NCBI GenBank assembly: GCA_029856615.1
Contig: JAHKLF010000020.1
Location: 1 to 13,085 of the forward strand
Reading direction: 5' to 3'
From: Candidatus Njordarchaeota archaeon
Lineage (GTDB): Archaea; Asgardarchaeota; Njordarchaeia; Njordarchaeales; Njordarchaeaceae
DNA: 13,085 nt
Shown here: piece by piece, positions 5,585 to 13,001 of the stretch
How the letters are laid out: the number at the start of each line of letters is the position of its first letter
Numbering within the stretch: position 1 is the stretch's first letter
Notes under the pieces: generated by a model
Databases searched by the model: none
The model's input: only the letters and a program-made list of their open reading frames with translations
Told to the model about the DNA's origin: nothing
Made by a program: the position numbers and the translations under genes

Positions 5585-8317
5585 ATGAATCGTCATAATA
5601 CTATCAAGGATTATGTGTTAGCATTCTTAATGAGAATAGCGATTCTAGGGTTCTTTGGCTTAGAATGGGATATATTTGTCTTCATAACGTCCACTAAGCA
5701 ATTCATTGCGAATGGAGTAACTCCATATGATACAGCACTAAGTAATCCACCTTATATTTATCTTAACACACCGCCTTTTATTCAGAATTGGTACGCTTAT
5801 CCTCCACTTCCGCTCCTTGTTTTCTCATTTTTCTATTTAATCTACTTAGCATTACCGCTTAATGGACCCTTTTGGGAAAGATTTTTTATTAAACTTCCCA
5901 TAGCAATATCCGACTTGCTGGTTGCGAAAATATCTGGTGATATTATTTTTGAAATAAAAAACGATGAAAAAAGCGCTAATTATATAAGAAAGGCTATTTT
6001 GTATAACCCCCTATTTATATTCATCGGACCATTTTGGGGGATGTTTGACTCTATCGTAATTCTCTTTTATTTAGTAGCGCTTAAATTACTCATTAAAGAG
6101 AGATACGCTGAATCAGCATTTTTCTATGCATTAAGTCTCCTTATGAAGCAAATAACGGTAATTTTTCTTCCTCTCATACTAATTACCGTGAAGAATAGAA
6201 AAACCATCAGAGAAATGGTGAAATACTTAATAGTGGTACTCTTAACGACATTTCTTATTTGTCTTCCATTCCTATTAGATAACTTTTGGGGCTTTATTAA
6301 TCAAGTAATATTAATGCATCTAGAAAGACCGCCATGGGGATATAACATATTTATGTTCTTATGGTTAATTATAGTAGTTTTACCAATTGACTTAAAGTCG
6401 ATAATAATTTTTGGTATCTCCTTAGATTATCTATACCAAGCAATATTATCAGTAATATCATCCGCGTTATTAATAACCGTGCTGCTTCACATTATACTGA
6501 AACACTATTCAAAGAATCATGAGGGGATAGCTGGAATAATTAATCTATTTCACTCATCTGCCCTCATGATGATGGCATTTCTGGTATTTAACAAAGTTAG
6601 TAATGATCAATACTATCTTTATCTAGTAAGCTTACTATTAATTTCTTCACTCTTAATTGATTTCGAAGGATATCGTAAACTTGCAAATAAAATATCAAAA
6701 TTCTTGACAATAGCTGGACTCATAGCAGGATTCAGAGTTTTGCTATTCATTCCCCCCGATATTTTAAGGACTTTCCTCCACCTAGAGCATGAGCAATTAT
6801 TTCTGTTGTTAAGTCCCATGGGGGGTAGAATTTCAATAATTGGGATAATGACAACTTTGATTGCAATAATCCTCGCTGGCGTTTTCTATGTGGATATGAT
6901 AAAGACTCTGCTTCCGCATTTAAAAGTATCGCCATATATTCGGGTCATACTAAGAAGGATATCCGCAGCGCGAATTGGGAAATTTCCTTCAATTGTAATA
7001 AAGGTTATTATTAAACGGATGACTTTAAAGAAAATCTTTGCTATAATTCTTATTCTTCATATTATCATCTCCGTAAGTAAGGTTAAGGGTATTCATGCTG
7101 AAGGTAACAATCTGGAGGAATTCGAATTAAGAAGCAAAAGCGTGGGAATATATTATTTGTGGTGGATTAATCCCTCACATAATGCTACAATCAAAGACGG
7201 ACTTTGGATTAATGCAACATGGACGCCTGTGGAAGGATACTATGATTTATCATACCCATATATATCTCAGGATGTATTAGAATTCCAAAATGCTGGAATT
7301 GACTTTGTAGTTTTAGATTATTTCTTTGGGGACAAATATGCAATTGATCTATTTGATCAGATATCAAGAGAGAAAAAAATGCCGTACATAATTAGCTTTA
7401 ACCTATATAGATTAAGATATAAATCTGATGTAAGCCTATTATTGGCCCCAATGGCGCCTAATAATACATATATACTAGGCTATTATGCTCTTAAAGAGAA
7501 TACTAAGTTTCTTATAGCGGATGAATTGGTGCAACTAACATCCTTTTTCTCTTCACCATATTACTTAAAAGTGAATAATCTCCCAGTAATAATAATCCGA
7601 GGAATTAGCAGAGTTTTGCCAGATTGGAGTATCGATGGACAAGTATATTTAGCTTACTCTCTCTTGGATTATCTGCAAGTAACCTATAATGTAAGTGAAG
7701 ATAATGTGTATAATTTTCTGTCAAAACGATGGAACGCTAGTATAGATTCAGTAACAGATATTCTACTCTTCTACCCAGAGAACTATACTTCCTTCATAAA
7801 ATCTAACGACATAATTATAGAGGATTGGATTAACGCGTTTAATTATGCATTACGTGTTTTTTGGCAGGGGATCCTCAATATCGTTAAGGAAGAAGCAGGA
7901 GGGGCATACGTTATATTAGATTGGGGGAGATATTATCCGCCAAGTAATGATAGTATATATTTCTCTCTAGACTTCAATTCATCAATTTTCATTCCTTCTG
8001 AAGATAAGATGAGTAATATTAATGTTAGTAGGCTACAGGTTTTAACTAATAAACTATCTAAAGAACGTGGGGGTTTATCTTTCGTATCCGTTTATCCTGC
8101 ATTTTTAGTGAATCCTTTAGAGAAAAGCGTAGTAGATAATCTTCTTTCAAACTATGCATCATCGTGGAATCTAGCCCTCTCCCTTAACCCGGATGTAATA
8201 ATCATATACAGTTGGAATGATTATATCCACGGGGCCGTAATTGAACCAACAAAAGAATATGGACGTAGCTTAATTGAATCAACAAAATACTATATTAGCT
8301 TATACAAGAATAACTGA
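5585..8317 (+). CDS. GT-C glycosyltransferase-like / GH99-like fusion membrane protein
   Basis: This is one 910-residue ORF with two halves. Residues 1-465 form a multi-TM GT-C-type region: an acidic first loop (E27-W-D29), GVTPYD (44-49), YAYPPLP (70-76), NPLFIFIGPFWGMFDS (141-156) and LLMKQ, as in dolichol-phosphate-sugar mannosyltransferase-like proteins. A last hydrophobic segment (about 482-502) leads outside. Residues 519-905 resemble the GH99/WbsX endo-mannosidase fold: VGIYYLWW, VEGYYDLSYP, AGIDFVVLDYF, and the end motif YSWNDYIHGAVIEPTKEYG. In GH99 enzymes I know the last motif as WNEWHEG with two catalytic Glu; here they read D879 and H882. Nine N-X-S/T sequons occur after residue 520 and none before, placing that half outside. 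The ATG has GGTG 8 nt upstream. A cell-surface or lipid-linked glycan role is inferred; hydrolase activity is doubtful. Confidence 0.75.
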   Translation: MNRHNTIKDYVLAFLMRIAILGFFGLEWDIFVFITSTKQFIANGVTPYDTALSNPPYIYLNTPPFIQNWYAYPPLPLLVFSFFYLIYLALPLNGPFWERFFIKLPIAISDLLVAKISGDIIFEIKNDEKSANYIRKAILYNPLFIFIGPFWGMFDSIVILFYLVALKLLIKERYAESAFFYALSLLMKQITVIFLPLILITVKNRKTIREMVKYLIVVLLTTFLICLPFLLDNFWGFINQVILMHLERPPWGYNIFMFLWLIIVVLPIDLKSIIIFGISLDYLYQAILSVISSALLITVLLHIILKHYSKNHEGIAGIINLFHSSALMMMAFLVFNKVSNDQYYLYLVSLLLISSLLIDFEGYRKLANKISKFLTIAGLIAGFRVLLFIPPDILRTFLHLEHEQLFLLLSPMGGRISIIGIMTTLIAIILAGVFYVDMIKTLLPHLKVSPYIRVILRRISAARIGKFPSIVIKVIIKRMTLKKIFAIILILHIIISVSKVKGIHAEGNNLEEFELRSKSVGIYYLWWINPSHNATIKDGLWINATWTPVEGYYDLSYPYISQDVLEFQNAGIDFVVLDYFFGDKYAIDLFDQISREKKMPYIISFNLYRLRYKSDVSLLLAPMAPNNTYILGYYALKENTKFLIADELVQLTSFFSSPYYLKVNNLPVIIIRGISRVLPDWSIDGQVYLAYSLLDYLQVTYNVSEDNVYNFLSKRWNASIDSVTDILLFYPENYTSFIKSNDIIIEDWINAFNYALRVFWQGILNIVKEEAGGAYVILDWGRYYPPSNDSIYFSLDFNSSIFIPSEDKMSNINVSRLQVLTNKLSKERGGLSFVSVYPAFLVNPLEKSVVDNLLSNYASSWNLALSLNPDVIIIYSWNDYIHGAVIEPTKEYGRSLIESTKYYISLYKNN

Positions 8318-8329
8318 TGAGGGGTCACT

Positions 8330-8866
8330 ATGAACTATCTGAAGGTTGCTGTTGGATCATGCAACCCAGCCAAAATTAGAGCAGCTGAGAGAGCCTTCAA
8401 GAAAGTTTTTGGTGATAACATCCGGATAAAACCAGTAAAAGTAGATCCCGGAATATCCATCCAGCCATTATCCGATGAGGAAATGGTTCTTGGTGCGATA
8501 AATAGGGCCAAAAAAGCTTTTGAATTTATACAACCGGATTACTCAGTGGGTATGGAGGGAGGGCTTGTAAAATATTCATTCGGCGTTTTTGTAAAGGGAT
8601 GGGTAGCTATATTTGATGGAACGAAACTTAGTATCGCATCAACGATATCTCTTCCTATTCCAGAATTTATTTGGGAGAAAATAGCTAGTAGGGAGATAGA
8701 AGAATTAGAAAAAATCATGGAAGAGTTAAGTGGAATCAAGGGTATTGGAGAAACGATCGGTGCCATTGGATTTTTAACTAAAAATCATTATGATAGAGTT
8801 AGAGCATTTGAGGATGCTATAATTTGTGCGCTCGCTAAGTTCATTTTTAGGGATCTATATGAATGA
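8330..8866 (+). CDS. yjjX: Inosine/xanthosine triphosphatase (DUF84, YjjX type)
   Basis: The 178 residues match non-canonical purine NTP phosphatases that hydrolyse ITP/XTP and keep deaminated purines out of nucleic acids. Diagnostic segments are VAVGSCNPAKIRA (6-18, phosphate binding), IQPLSDEEMVLGAINRA (44-60) with its acidic metal-site residues, and VGMEGGL (73-79). Length is normal for the family and no key segment is missing. The ATG at 8330 follows a GAGGGG SD and lies 12 bp after the stop of the glycosyltransferase/GH99-like gene, so the two are probably co-transcribed, although no functional link is evident. Its stop is 2 bp from the stop of the convergent ATPase gene, leaving almost no space for a separate terminator. 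The protein should be cytosolic. YjjX and MJ0226 (ITPase) share a fold; the DUF84 motifs favour the former. Confidence 0.88.
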   Translation: MNYLKVAVGSCNPAKIRAAERAFKKVFGDNIRIKPVKVDPGISIQPLSDEEMVLGAINRAKKAFEFIQPDYSVGMEGGLVKYSFGVFVKGWVAIFDGTKLSIASTISLPIPEFIWEKIASREIEELEKIMEELSGIKGIGETIGAIGFLTKNHYDRVRAFEDAIICALAKFIFRDLYE

Positions 8867-8868
8867 TA

Positions 8869-10647
8869 TCAAACCATGATCTTTAATCTCATCAATATCT
8901 CCTGGGTCAATGTTTTAGACATTAGATACAAGAAATCCATATTCAGTTTGTTCACGTTAATGGAGTAGACATCGGGCATAACCTGTTCAATTAAATGCTC
9001 GCGTATTAATCTACTGAGTGCACCTGCCAGTAGAATGCTTATCGTTTCCTTTATATCCTTTTTAAGCGCTTTTATGATGGGTAGCATACACGTTTGAAAG
9101 CTAAATAAAAGATTTTTCTCTGAAATTGTCCGCTTACCATATAGTCTAATGCTCATTAACCACGATAATGCTAAGAGATTTATAACTAATTTCCATGGGA
9201 TTCCTTTTTTGCTAAATAAGGTTTCTGCAATTTTTATTAAAGCAAGAACAATTAAGGTATTTTGTAGTTTATTTTTAACATGGAGTATGTCATCTAATAG
9301 TCTCTTTATACCTTCATCATCTAAAATGAGGAAGAATTTTACAAGTTTGTAGGGCAAAGATATAACGAAAATAGGAGGTGTATCTCGGATTATGGTTACT
9401 TTAGAACCGTTATCATAGATCTCATTAATTAAAATAACGAGATCGTAATTTTGATTCATGAGACCTAATAATTCCTCCGTTTTCTTCATTAACTTAGGTA
9501 TAATAAGAAATTTCGTATGAATCTTAAAGAATCTCTTAGCAGGAAAAGTGAGACAGCAATCAATTGTTATTCTAAATACGCAATCTGTGTTCGTGTGAGT
9601 GTTTACCTCTGCTAAATTGATGCGCATAGAAAATATAACATTGTCAATTGCGTGCTCCCAATGAACTTTCCCCGCTTTCTCAACATATCTAATAAATTTT
9701 TCTATAATCTGTTTGTGTGCTTTTCTTCCATATAATCTTGTTTCTGGAACTAACAAATGGTTAATTATAAAAATACTTTCATCAAGCGTTGCTTTAATTA
9801 ATCCGGCCAAACTGGTGATTTTTCTATCTTGCAATTTTAATTTACTAACAGTAATTATGTATTCGCGAATTATCTTTAGGTGGCGTAGAATTTTCTCATA
9901 GCTTAGCGTAATGATGTTGTTTTTCCCTAATGTATATAGTATCGCTAAAACTTTTGGTATTAGATCCAATAATGCATTCTCTAAATCTTTTAATGACCAT
10001 CTTATTTGAACTAAAGTAGTCGTTTTTAGCGCAAAATTAGGCCATATCCTATTACGTTGAATATACTCATTTAATCTAATCCAAGCTCCTATACTCATTA
10101 CATATACGAGGCATACTGGCTGATAAGATGCTATATCTGAAACATTGCCTTTAAGCAACTTTTGAGAGAAATTTAAAAAATCAATTAGCTTTTCTCGCAT
10201 GTCCTCAAAAAGTATGAGAACATCGACATTATCAACAATTATGACTAAGGGTTTTTTGCTAATTATTTTCTCTTCTTGTATCCTAGCTCTTATCGCAGAA
10301 GCCATAGTTTCTGTAAGGAGAGTTTTTGCATTTATGAAAATAGGGATCGATTCTCCTAATTTTCTTATTTCATGATAAAGGAACTTGCAAAATTGACTTT
10401 TTCCACTTTCTGAATCACCAGTTATGACGAATAATCCTGACCATTTTTTTTCGCGAAGTTTTTTTATAGCAGTCTTAAGAAAACCTAATATCTGCTTATG
10501 CAATACTATAAATGAAGATAATTCGGAAAAGGGTACATCGATCACAGAACCCGAAGACCAAGCAAGATATACGCGTTTAAGCGTTTTTTTATCAGTTCTC
10601 ATTCCAAGATTTATAAGTTTCTCTAGGATTTCTTCCACTCTTACCAT
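8869..10647 (-). CDS. Large P-loop ATPase of unknown family
   Basis: The 592-residue protein has a Walker A motif GDSESGKS (77-84, with K83 and S84) after a strand GLFVIT, and a Walker B strand LVIIVDN (134-140, D139) followed by VD (D142). It is thus a P-loop NTPase, probably AAA+/STAND-like. A short helical N-terminal region precedes the ATPase core. Residues from about 200 on match no family I recognise. They include long helical stretches, a beta-rich patch (about 350-445, containing FRITIDCC and FVISLPYKL), and a helical C-terminus that may be a winged-helix or sensor region. It has no signal peptide. The ATG at 10647 overlaps the upstream HTH gene's stop by 7 nt, with GGTGAT 7 nt before it, so translation is probably coupled. 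The NTP-binding call is sure; any partner or DNA role is inference from its neighbour. Confidence 0.75.
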   Translation of the reverse strand: MVRVEEILEKLINLGMRTDKKTLKRVYLAWSSGSVIDVPFSELSSFIVLHKQILGFLKTAIKKLREKKWSGLFVITGDSESGKSQFCKFLYHEIRKLGESIPIFINAKTLLTETMASAIRARIQEEKIISKKPLVIIVDNVDVLILFEDMREKLIDFLNFSQKLLKGNVSDIASYQPVCLVYVMSIGAWIRLNEYIQRNRIWPNFALKTTTLVQIRWSLKDLENALLDLIPKVLAILYTLGKNNIITLSYEKILRHLKIIREYIITVSKLKLQDRKITSLAGLIKATLDESIFIINHLLVPETRLYGRKAHKQIIEKFIRYVEKAGKVHWEHAIDNVIFSMRINLAEVNTHTNTDCVFRITIDCCLTFPAKRFFKIHTKFLIIPKLMKKTEELLGLMNQNYDLVILINEIYDNGSKVTIIRDTPPIFVISLPYKLVKFFLILDDEGIKRLLDDILHVKNKLQNTLIVLALIKIAETLFSKKGIPWKLVINLLALSWLMSIRLYGKRTISEKNLLFSFQTCMLPIIKALKKDIKETISILLAGALSRLIREHLIEQVMPDVYSINVNKLNMDFLYLMSKTLTQEILMRLKIMV

Positions 10648-11363
10648 TTAGCTATCACCCGAGATCTCTGGGGAATTACTATCGAGGCATAGCGCTCACC
10701 AGAGATATCATCAACCCAGAAGCTTAAGAATCGCGAATCACTGGGAACGATGTCCGCTGGGATTCTGTCCGGATCAGTTATCTGAGATGGTTTTAAGCCG
10801 ATTTCCTCTATCCCCTCTATATCAATGAATCCGCGCAACCATAATTTTAGCACGATTTCTCGTGCATTTGGAAATGTTTTTTCTATAGTTAGAAATAGAA
10901 CAGTTCCGCGATTTCTTATAAAATTCAATACGACATCCTCGATAGTTGGTGTAAATACAGAGATTTGTGCTATTGATAATAATCCTAATTCTCTAGATAA
11001 AGTGAATAGAGCGCGTGCCGTTTTGATATCAATATTAATTCCTAGGTCTCTAGCGACGTTTTTTAATGCTAGAGGATTTGCATTGATATGTCTAGAGGAC
11101 ATCTCTGCAAGGATTTTAGATATTTTAAATTCTTGTTCAAGGACATCTTTAATTTTTTCAATAAAATCATCAAATGATCCCTTAAAGGTGCCAAGTTTAC
11201 TGAGTAGCCATTTGGCTGTATCTATATATCGTGTGGCACGAGCACGCGATTTAAGACCTAATATTTTTTGCGCTTGCTTAGTAGAGATATTCCTCTTTTT
11301 TTGTATCACCAATACTAAATCAAATAATTTTGTGAGTTTTATTGGGTGAAGTGTTGATTTCAA
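10641..11363 (-). CDS. HTH-containing protein, probable partner or regulator of the ATPase
   Basis: The 240-residue protein starts with a helix and then a likely helix-turn-helix (about 25-52: NISTKQAQKILGLKSRARATRYIDTAKWLL), with three basic residues in the presumed recognition region (KSRARATR). The middle (60-150) is helical. A second winged-helix-like part follows (about 150-185: FIRNRGTVLFLTIEKTFPNAREIVLKLWLRGFIDIEG). The C-terminal tail is strand-rich (DSRFLSFWVDDISGERYASIVIPQRSRVIAKW). I do not recognise the family. The start is TTG at 11363: it is the only start-type codon between the first in-frame upstream stop (11370-11372) and the conserved body, though its SD is weak. It overlaps the ATPase gene by 7 nt. 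The divergent intergenic region carries inverted repeats that it could bind. DNA binding is likely but not proven. Confidence 0.65.
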   Translation of the reverse strand: MKSTLHPIKLTKLFDLVLVIQKKRNISTKQAQKILGLKSRARATRYIDTAKWLLSKLGTFKGSFDDFIEKIKDVLEQEFKISKILAEMSSRHINANPLALKNVARDLGINIDIKTARALFTLSRELGLLSIAQISVFTPTIEDVVLNFIRNRGTVLFLTIEKTFPNAREIVLKLWLRGFIDIEGIEEIGLKPSQITDPDRIPADIVPSDSRFLSFWVDDISGERYASIVIPQRSRVIAKW

Positions 11364-11405
11364 TTCAGCTCACATCGAAAGATACGCTTTAAGGAAAAAT
11401 GCATT

Positions 11406-11412
11406 CTTATAT
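11406..11412 (-). promoter_or_regulatory. TATA box for the HTH/ATPase operon
   Basis: On the minus strand this reads ATATAAG within GAATATAAGAA. A start about 25 bp downstream would fall near 11382, giving an 18-nt leader to the TTG at 11363. One copy of the TATTC/GAATA inverted repeat (11410-11424) overlaps it, which would allow autorepression. Confidence 0.5.
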
Positions 11413-11468
11413 TCTTAATGAATACGGTTAATGCAAATTAATCATGAGCTTGTATTCTCTTAAGAATA
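11410..11468. repeat. Two TATTC-N5/6-GAATA inverted repeats, candidate operators
   Basis: Two similar dyads lie in the divergent intergenic region. TATTC-N5-GAATA is at 11410-11424 and TATTC-N6-GAATA at 11453-11468; both have a TTAA-containing spacer. A smaller dyad, TTCTTAGAA, lies at 11497-11505. The spacing of about 43-44 bp between the centres is close to four helical turns. The first copy overlaps the presumed TATA box of the HTH gene. The sequence shows the repeats; their use as operators is inferred. Confidence 0.45.
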
Positions 11469-11539
11469 TATTTACTAATAATTATCCTATTTCAATTTCT
11501 TAGAAGTACGACTGTATTGATAGTATGCGATAATTATTG

Positions 11540-11547
11540 TTTATATA
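11540..11547 (+). promoter_or_regulatory. TATA box for the membrane-protein/MinD-like operon
   Basis: TTTATATA is a near-ideal archaeal TATA element. Initiation about 25-27 bp downstream (near 11570) would give a leader of about 48 nt containing the 11582-11604 hairpin and the GGGAGG SD. Confidence 0.6.
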
Positions 11548-11581
11548 GTACAGTTTAGTAGTGAAAAATGATAATGAGATA

Positions 11582-11604
11582 CAATCCTTAGAAATTAAGG
11601 ATTG
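11582..11604 (+). promoter_or_regulatory. 9-bp perfect inverted repeat in the 5' leader
   Basis: The arms CAATCCTTA (11582-11590) and TAAGGATTG (11596-11604) are perfectly complementary around a 5-nt loop. The element begins about 11 nt after the expected transcription start and ends 3 nt before the GGAGG SD (11608-11612) of the membrane-protein gene. It could be a DNA operator blocking initiation or elongation, or an RNA hairpin affecting translation. It has no following T-tract, so it is unlikely to be a terminator. Confidence 0.5.
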
Positions 11605-11618
11605 ATGGGAGGAAGAAA

Positions 11619-13001
11619 TTGTTAAGTGATACTGCTAATATAATTCTTAGTGAAGGTTTAGATGAAGTTAGGAATTATTTAGAGGTACACGGAAAAATTA
11701 TAAAAGTCACTGTATTTATGATAGTTATAGTAATGATCTCTCCCTTTTTTGCTGAAATGTTATGGGAAGGTATTCTCGCCTTAATAGGCCTCATTATTCT
11801 AATTACCACTACTTCTCTGCTCTCAAATTCTCTGATTATATTTGAAAAAAGTATAATAGATGTGTGGAGAGCATATTTACGTTATAAATTGAGAGGATTA
11901 AGATTGAGAGGTCTAAGCAGAGACACATATGAGGGTTTTCTTGAGATAAAAATTAGTATCGCAAGAGCGTTTATTAAACTTCTAATCTTTATTCTAATAT
12001 ATCTGCTTAGTGTTATATACTTTACGAGAGACACTTTATCTCTTTTCTTTAAAATAGTAGCAGTGTATTTCTTAGCGTCAGGTATAAATGAGATATTATT
12101 TCCTAAAATTAAATTCCTTAGACCTAGTATCATGAAGAGACAAAGAGAGCTCTATAAAACATTAAGAAATTCAACGTTTATTCAAATCTTAATTGTGACA
12201 CTGATCCTTTTCTTTATAATTGATGGAGGAATTATCCTTAGCGATAGCGATTTATTGTTAAGCTTATTAGAAGGAGGTTTAGTATTATTCGCTGGCATCA
12301 TTATTGGGAAGATGCTCTTAAATTGGTATAAAATACTATTTGAAGTAAAAGTTAGACCCATAGAGAGTTCTCCCATAATATGGATATTACCCTTCTTTCT
12401 GAGTAGCGCGGGTATAGTATACAGTCGAGATATAATTAGAATCTTTGATTTATCTCCGACGCTTGAAATTGCTGTTAGTATTATTCTAGCATCAATCATA
12501 GTTCCAGCGATATATTACATGAATTTTCTGGATAAAGAGTTAACAGATCTAATTAGTTGGACATTATCCCATACGACAGAATCTGAGACCGAGAGGGAAT
12601 CTGAAGTAATTATTCATGATATGGCAAATATGAAGAGATCTTTGCGGGGGCTTGTTTTATCTGAATTACTAATAGTGATCATGATTACGATACTATACTT
12701 ACAACATACGCTTCACGCCTCATTCTTAAGGATAATTACGATTGATTCAATTATTCTCCCTATGTACTTCCTATTAGGTATTTTGCTAGGTCTTACTAAG
12801 TTTTCGAGAAATATTTTAAATTATTGCCTTGAATCATTAATATATGAACAGAAGAAGGTTCACGCCTATTATCAAAGAATCCTTGAAGAAAGAATAAGGA
12901 GGCGTAAGAAAGAGGTTACGTTACCATCTGAGGAAGAATTAAAGGATTTTGAGGAGATATTAAGAGATCTTGAAAGGATACTCGGAGAGGAAGAGTATTG
13001 A
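11619..13001 (+). CDS. Ten-TM membrane protein of unknown family
   Basis: This 460-residue protein has about ten hydrophobic segments (near 28-44, 49-75, 114-135, 142-160, 187-207, 213-236, 253-268, 281-301, 345-362 and 376-394). A basic loop (82-98: RAYLRYKLRGLRLRG) follows the second, and a charged loop rich in Glu (319-330) follows the eighth. The C-terminal tail (about 408-460) is a highly charged probable coiled coil, basic first (RIRRRKK) and then acidic (SEEELKDFEEILRDLERILGEEEY). I do not recognise the family and see no transporter signature. The start is TTG at 11619 with GGGAGG 6-7 nt upstream; no other start is in frame before the stop at 11589-11591. The stop overlaps the start of a MinD/ParA-like ATPase (TTGA), so the two are probably made together and may form a complex at the membrane, with the charged tail as docking site (inferred). 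Confidence 0.75.
   Translation: MLSDTANIILSEGLDEVRNYLEVHGKIIKVTVFMIVIVMISPFFAEMLWEGILALIGLIILITTTSLLSNSLIIFEKSIIDVWRAYLRYKLRGLRLRGLSRDTYEGFLEIKISIARAFIKLLIFILIYLLSVIYFTRDTLSLFFKIVAVYFLASGINEILFPKIKFLRPSIMKRQRELYKTLRNSTFIQILIVTLILFFIIDGGIILSDSDLLLSLLEGGLVLFAGIIIGKMLLNWYKILFEVKVRPIESSPIIWILPFFLSSAGIVYSRDIIRIFDLSPTLEIAVSIILASIIVPAIYYMNFLDKELTDLISWTLSHTTESETERESEVIIHDMANMKRSLRGLVLSELLIVIMITILYLQHTLHASFLRIITIDSIILPMYFLLGILLGLTKFSRNILNYCLESLIYEQKKVHAYYQRILEERIRRRKKEVTLPSEEELKDFEEILRDLERILGEEEY

Noticed and set aside
8311..8329. CTGATGA resembling fused D/C boxes of a guide RNA
   Set aside because: It is the stop codon and SD region between two co-directional genes, with no partner boxes at a suitable distance.
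10825..11349. A 174-codon ORF on the plus strand antisense to the HTH gene
   Set aside because: It mirrors the HTH gene, has no convincing SD, and its translation lacks domain-like patterning; the minus-strand frame shows HTH structure and the coupled overlap.
11403..11467. Repeated ATTCTTA words suggesting a CRISPR or tandem array
   Set aside because: Only three short copies with irregular spacing and no spacer-like units; better described as operator-type dyads.
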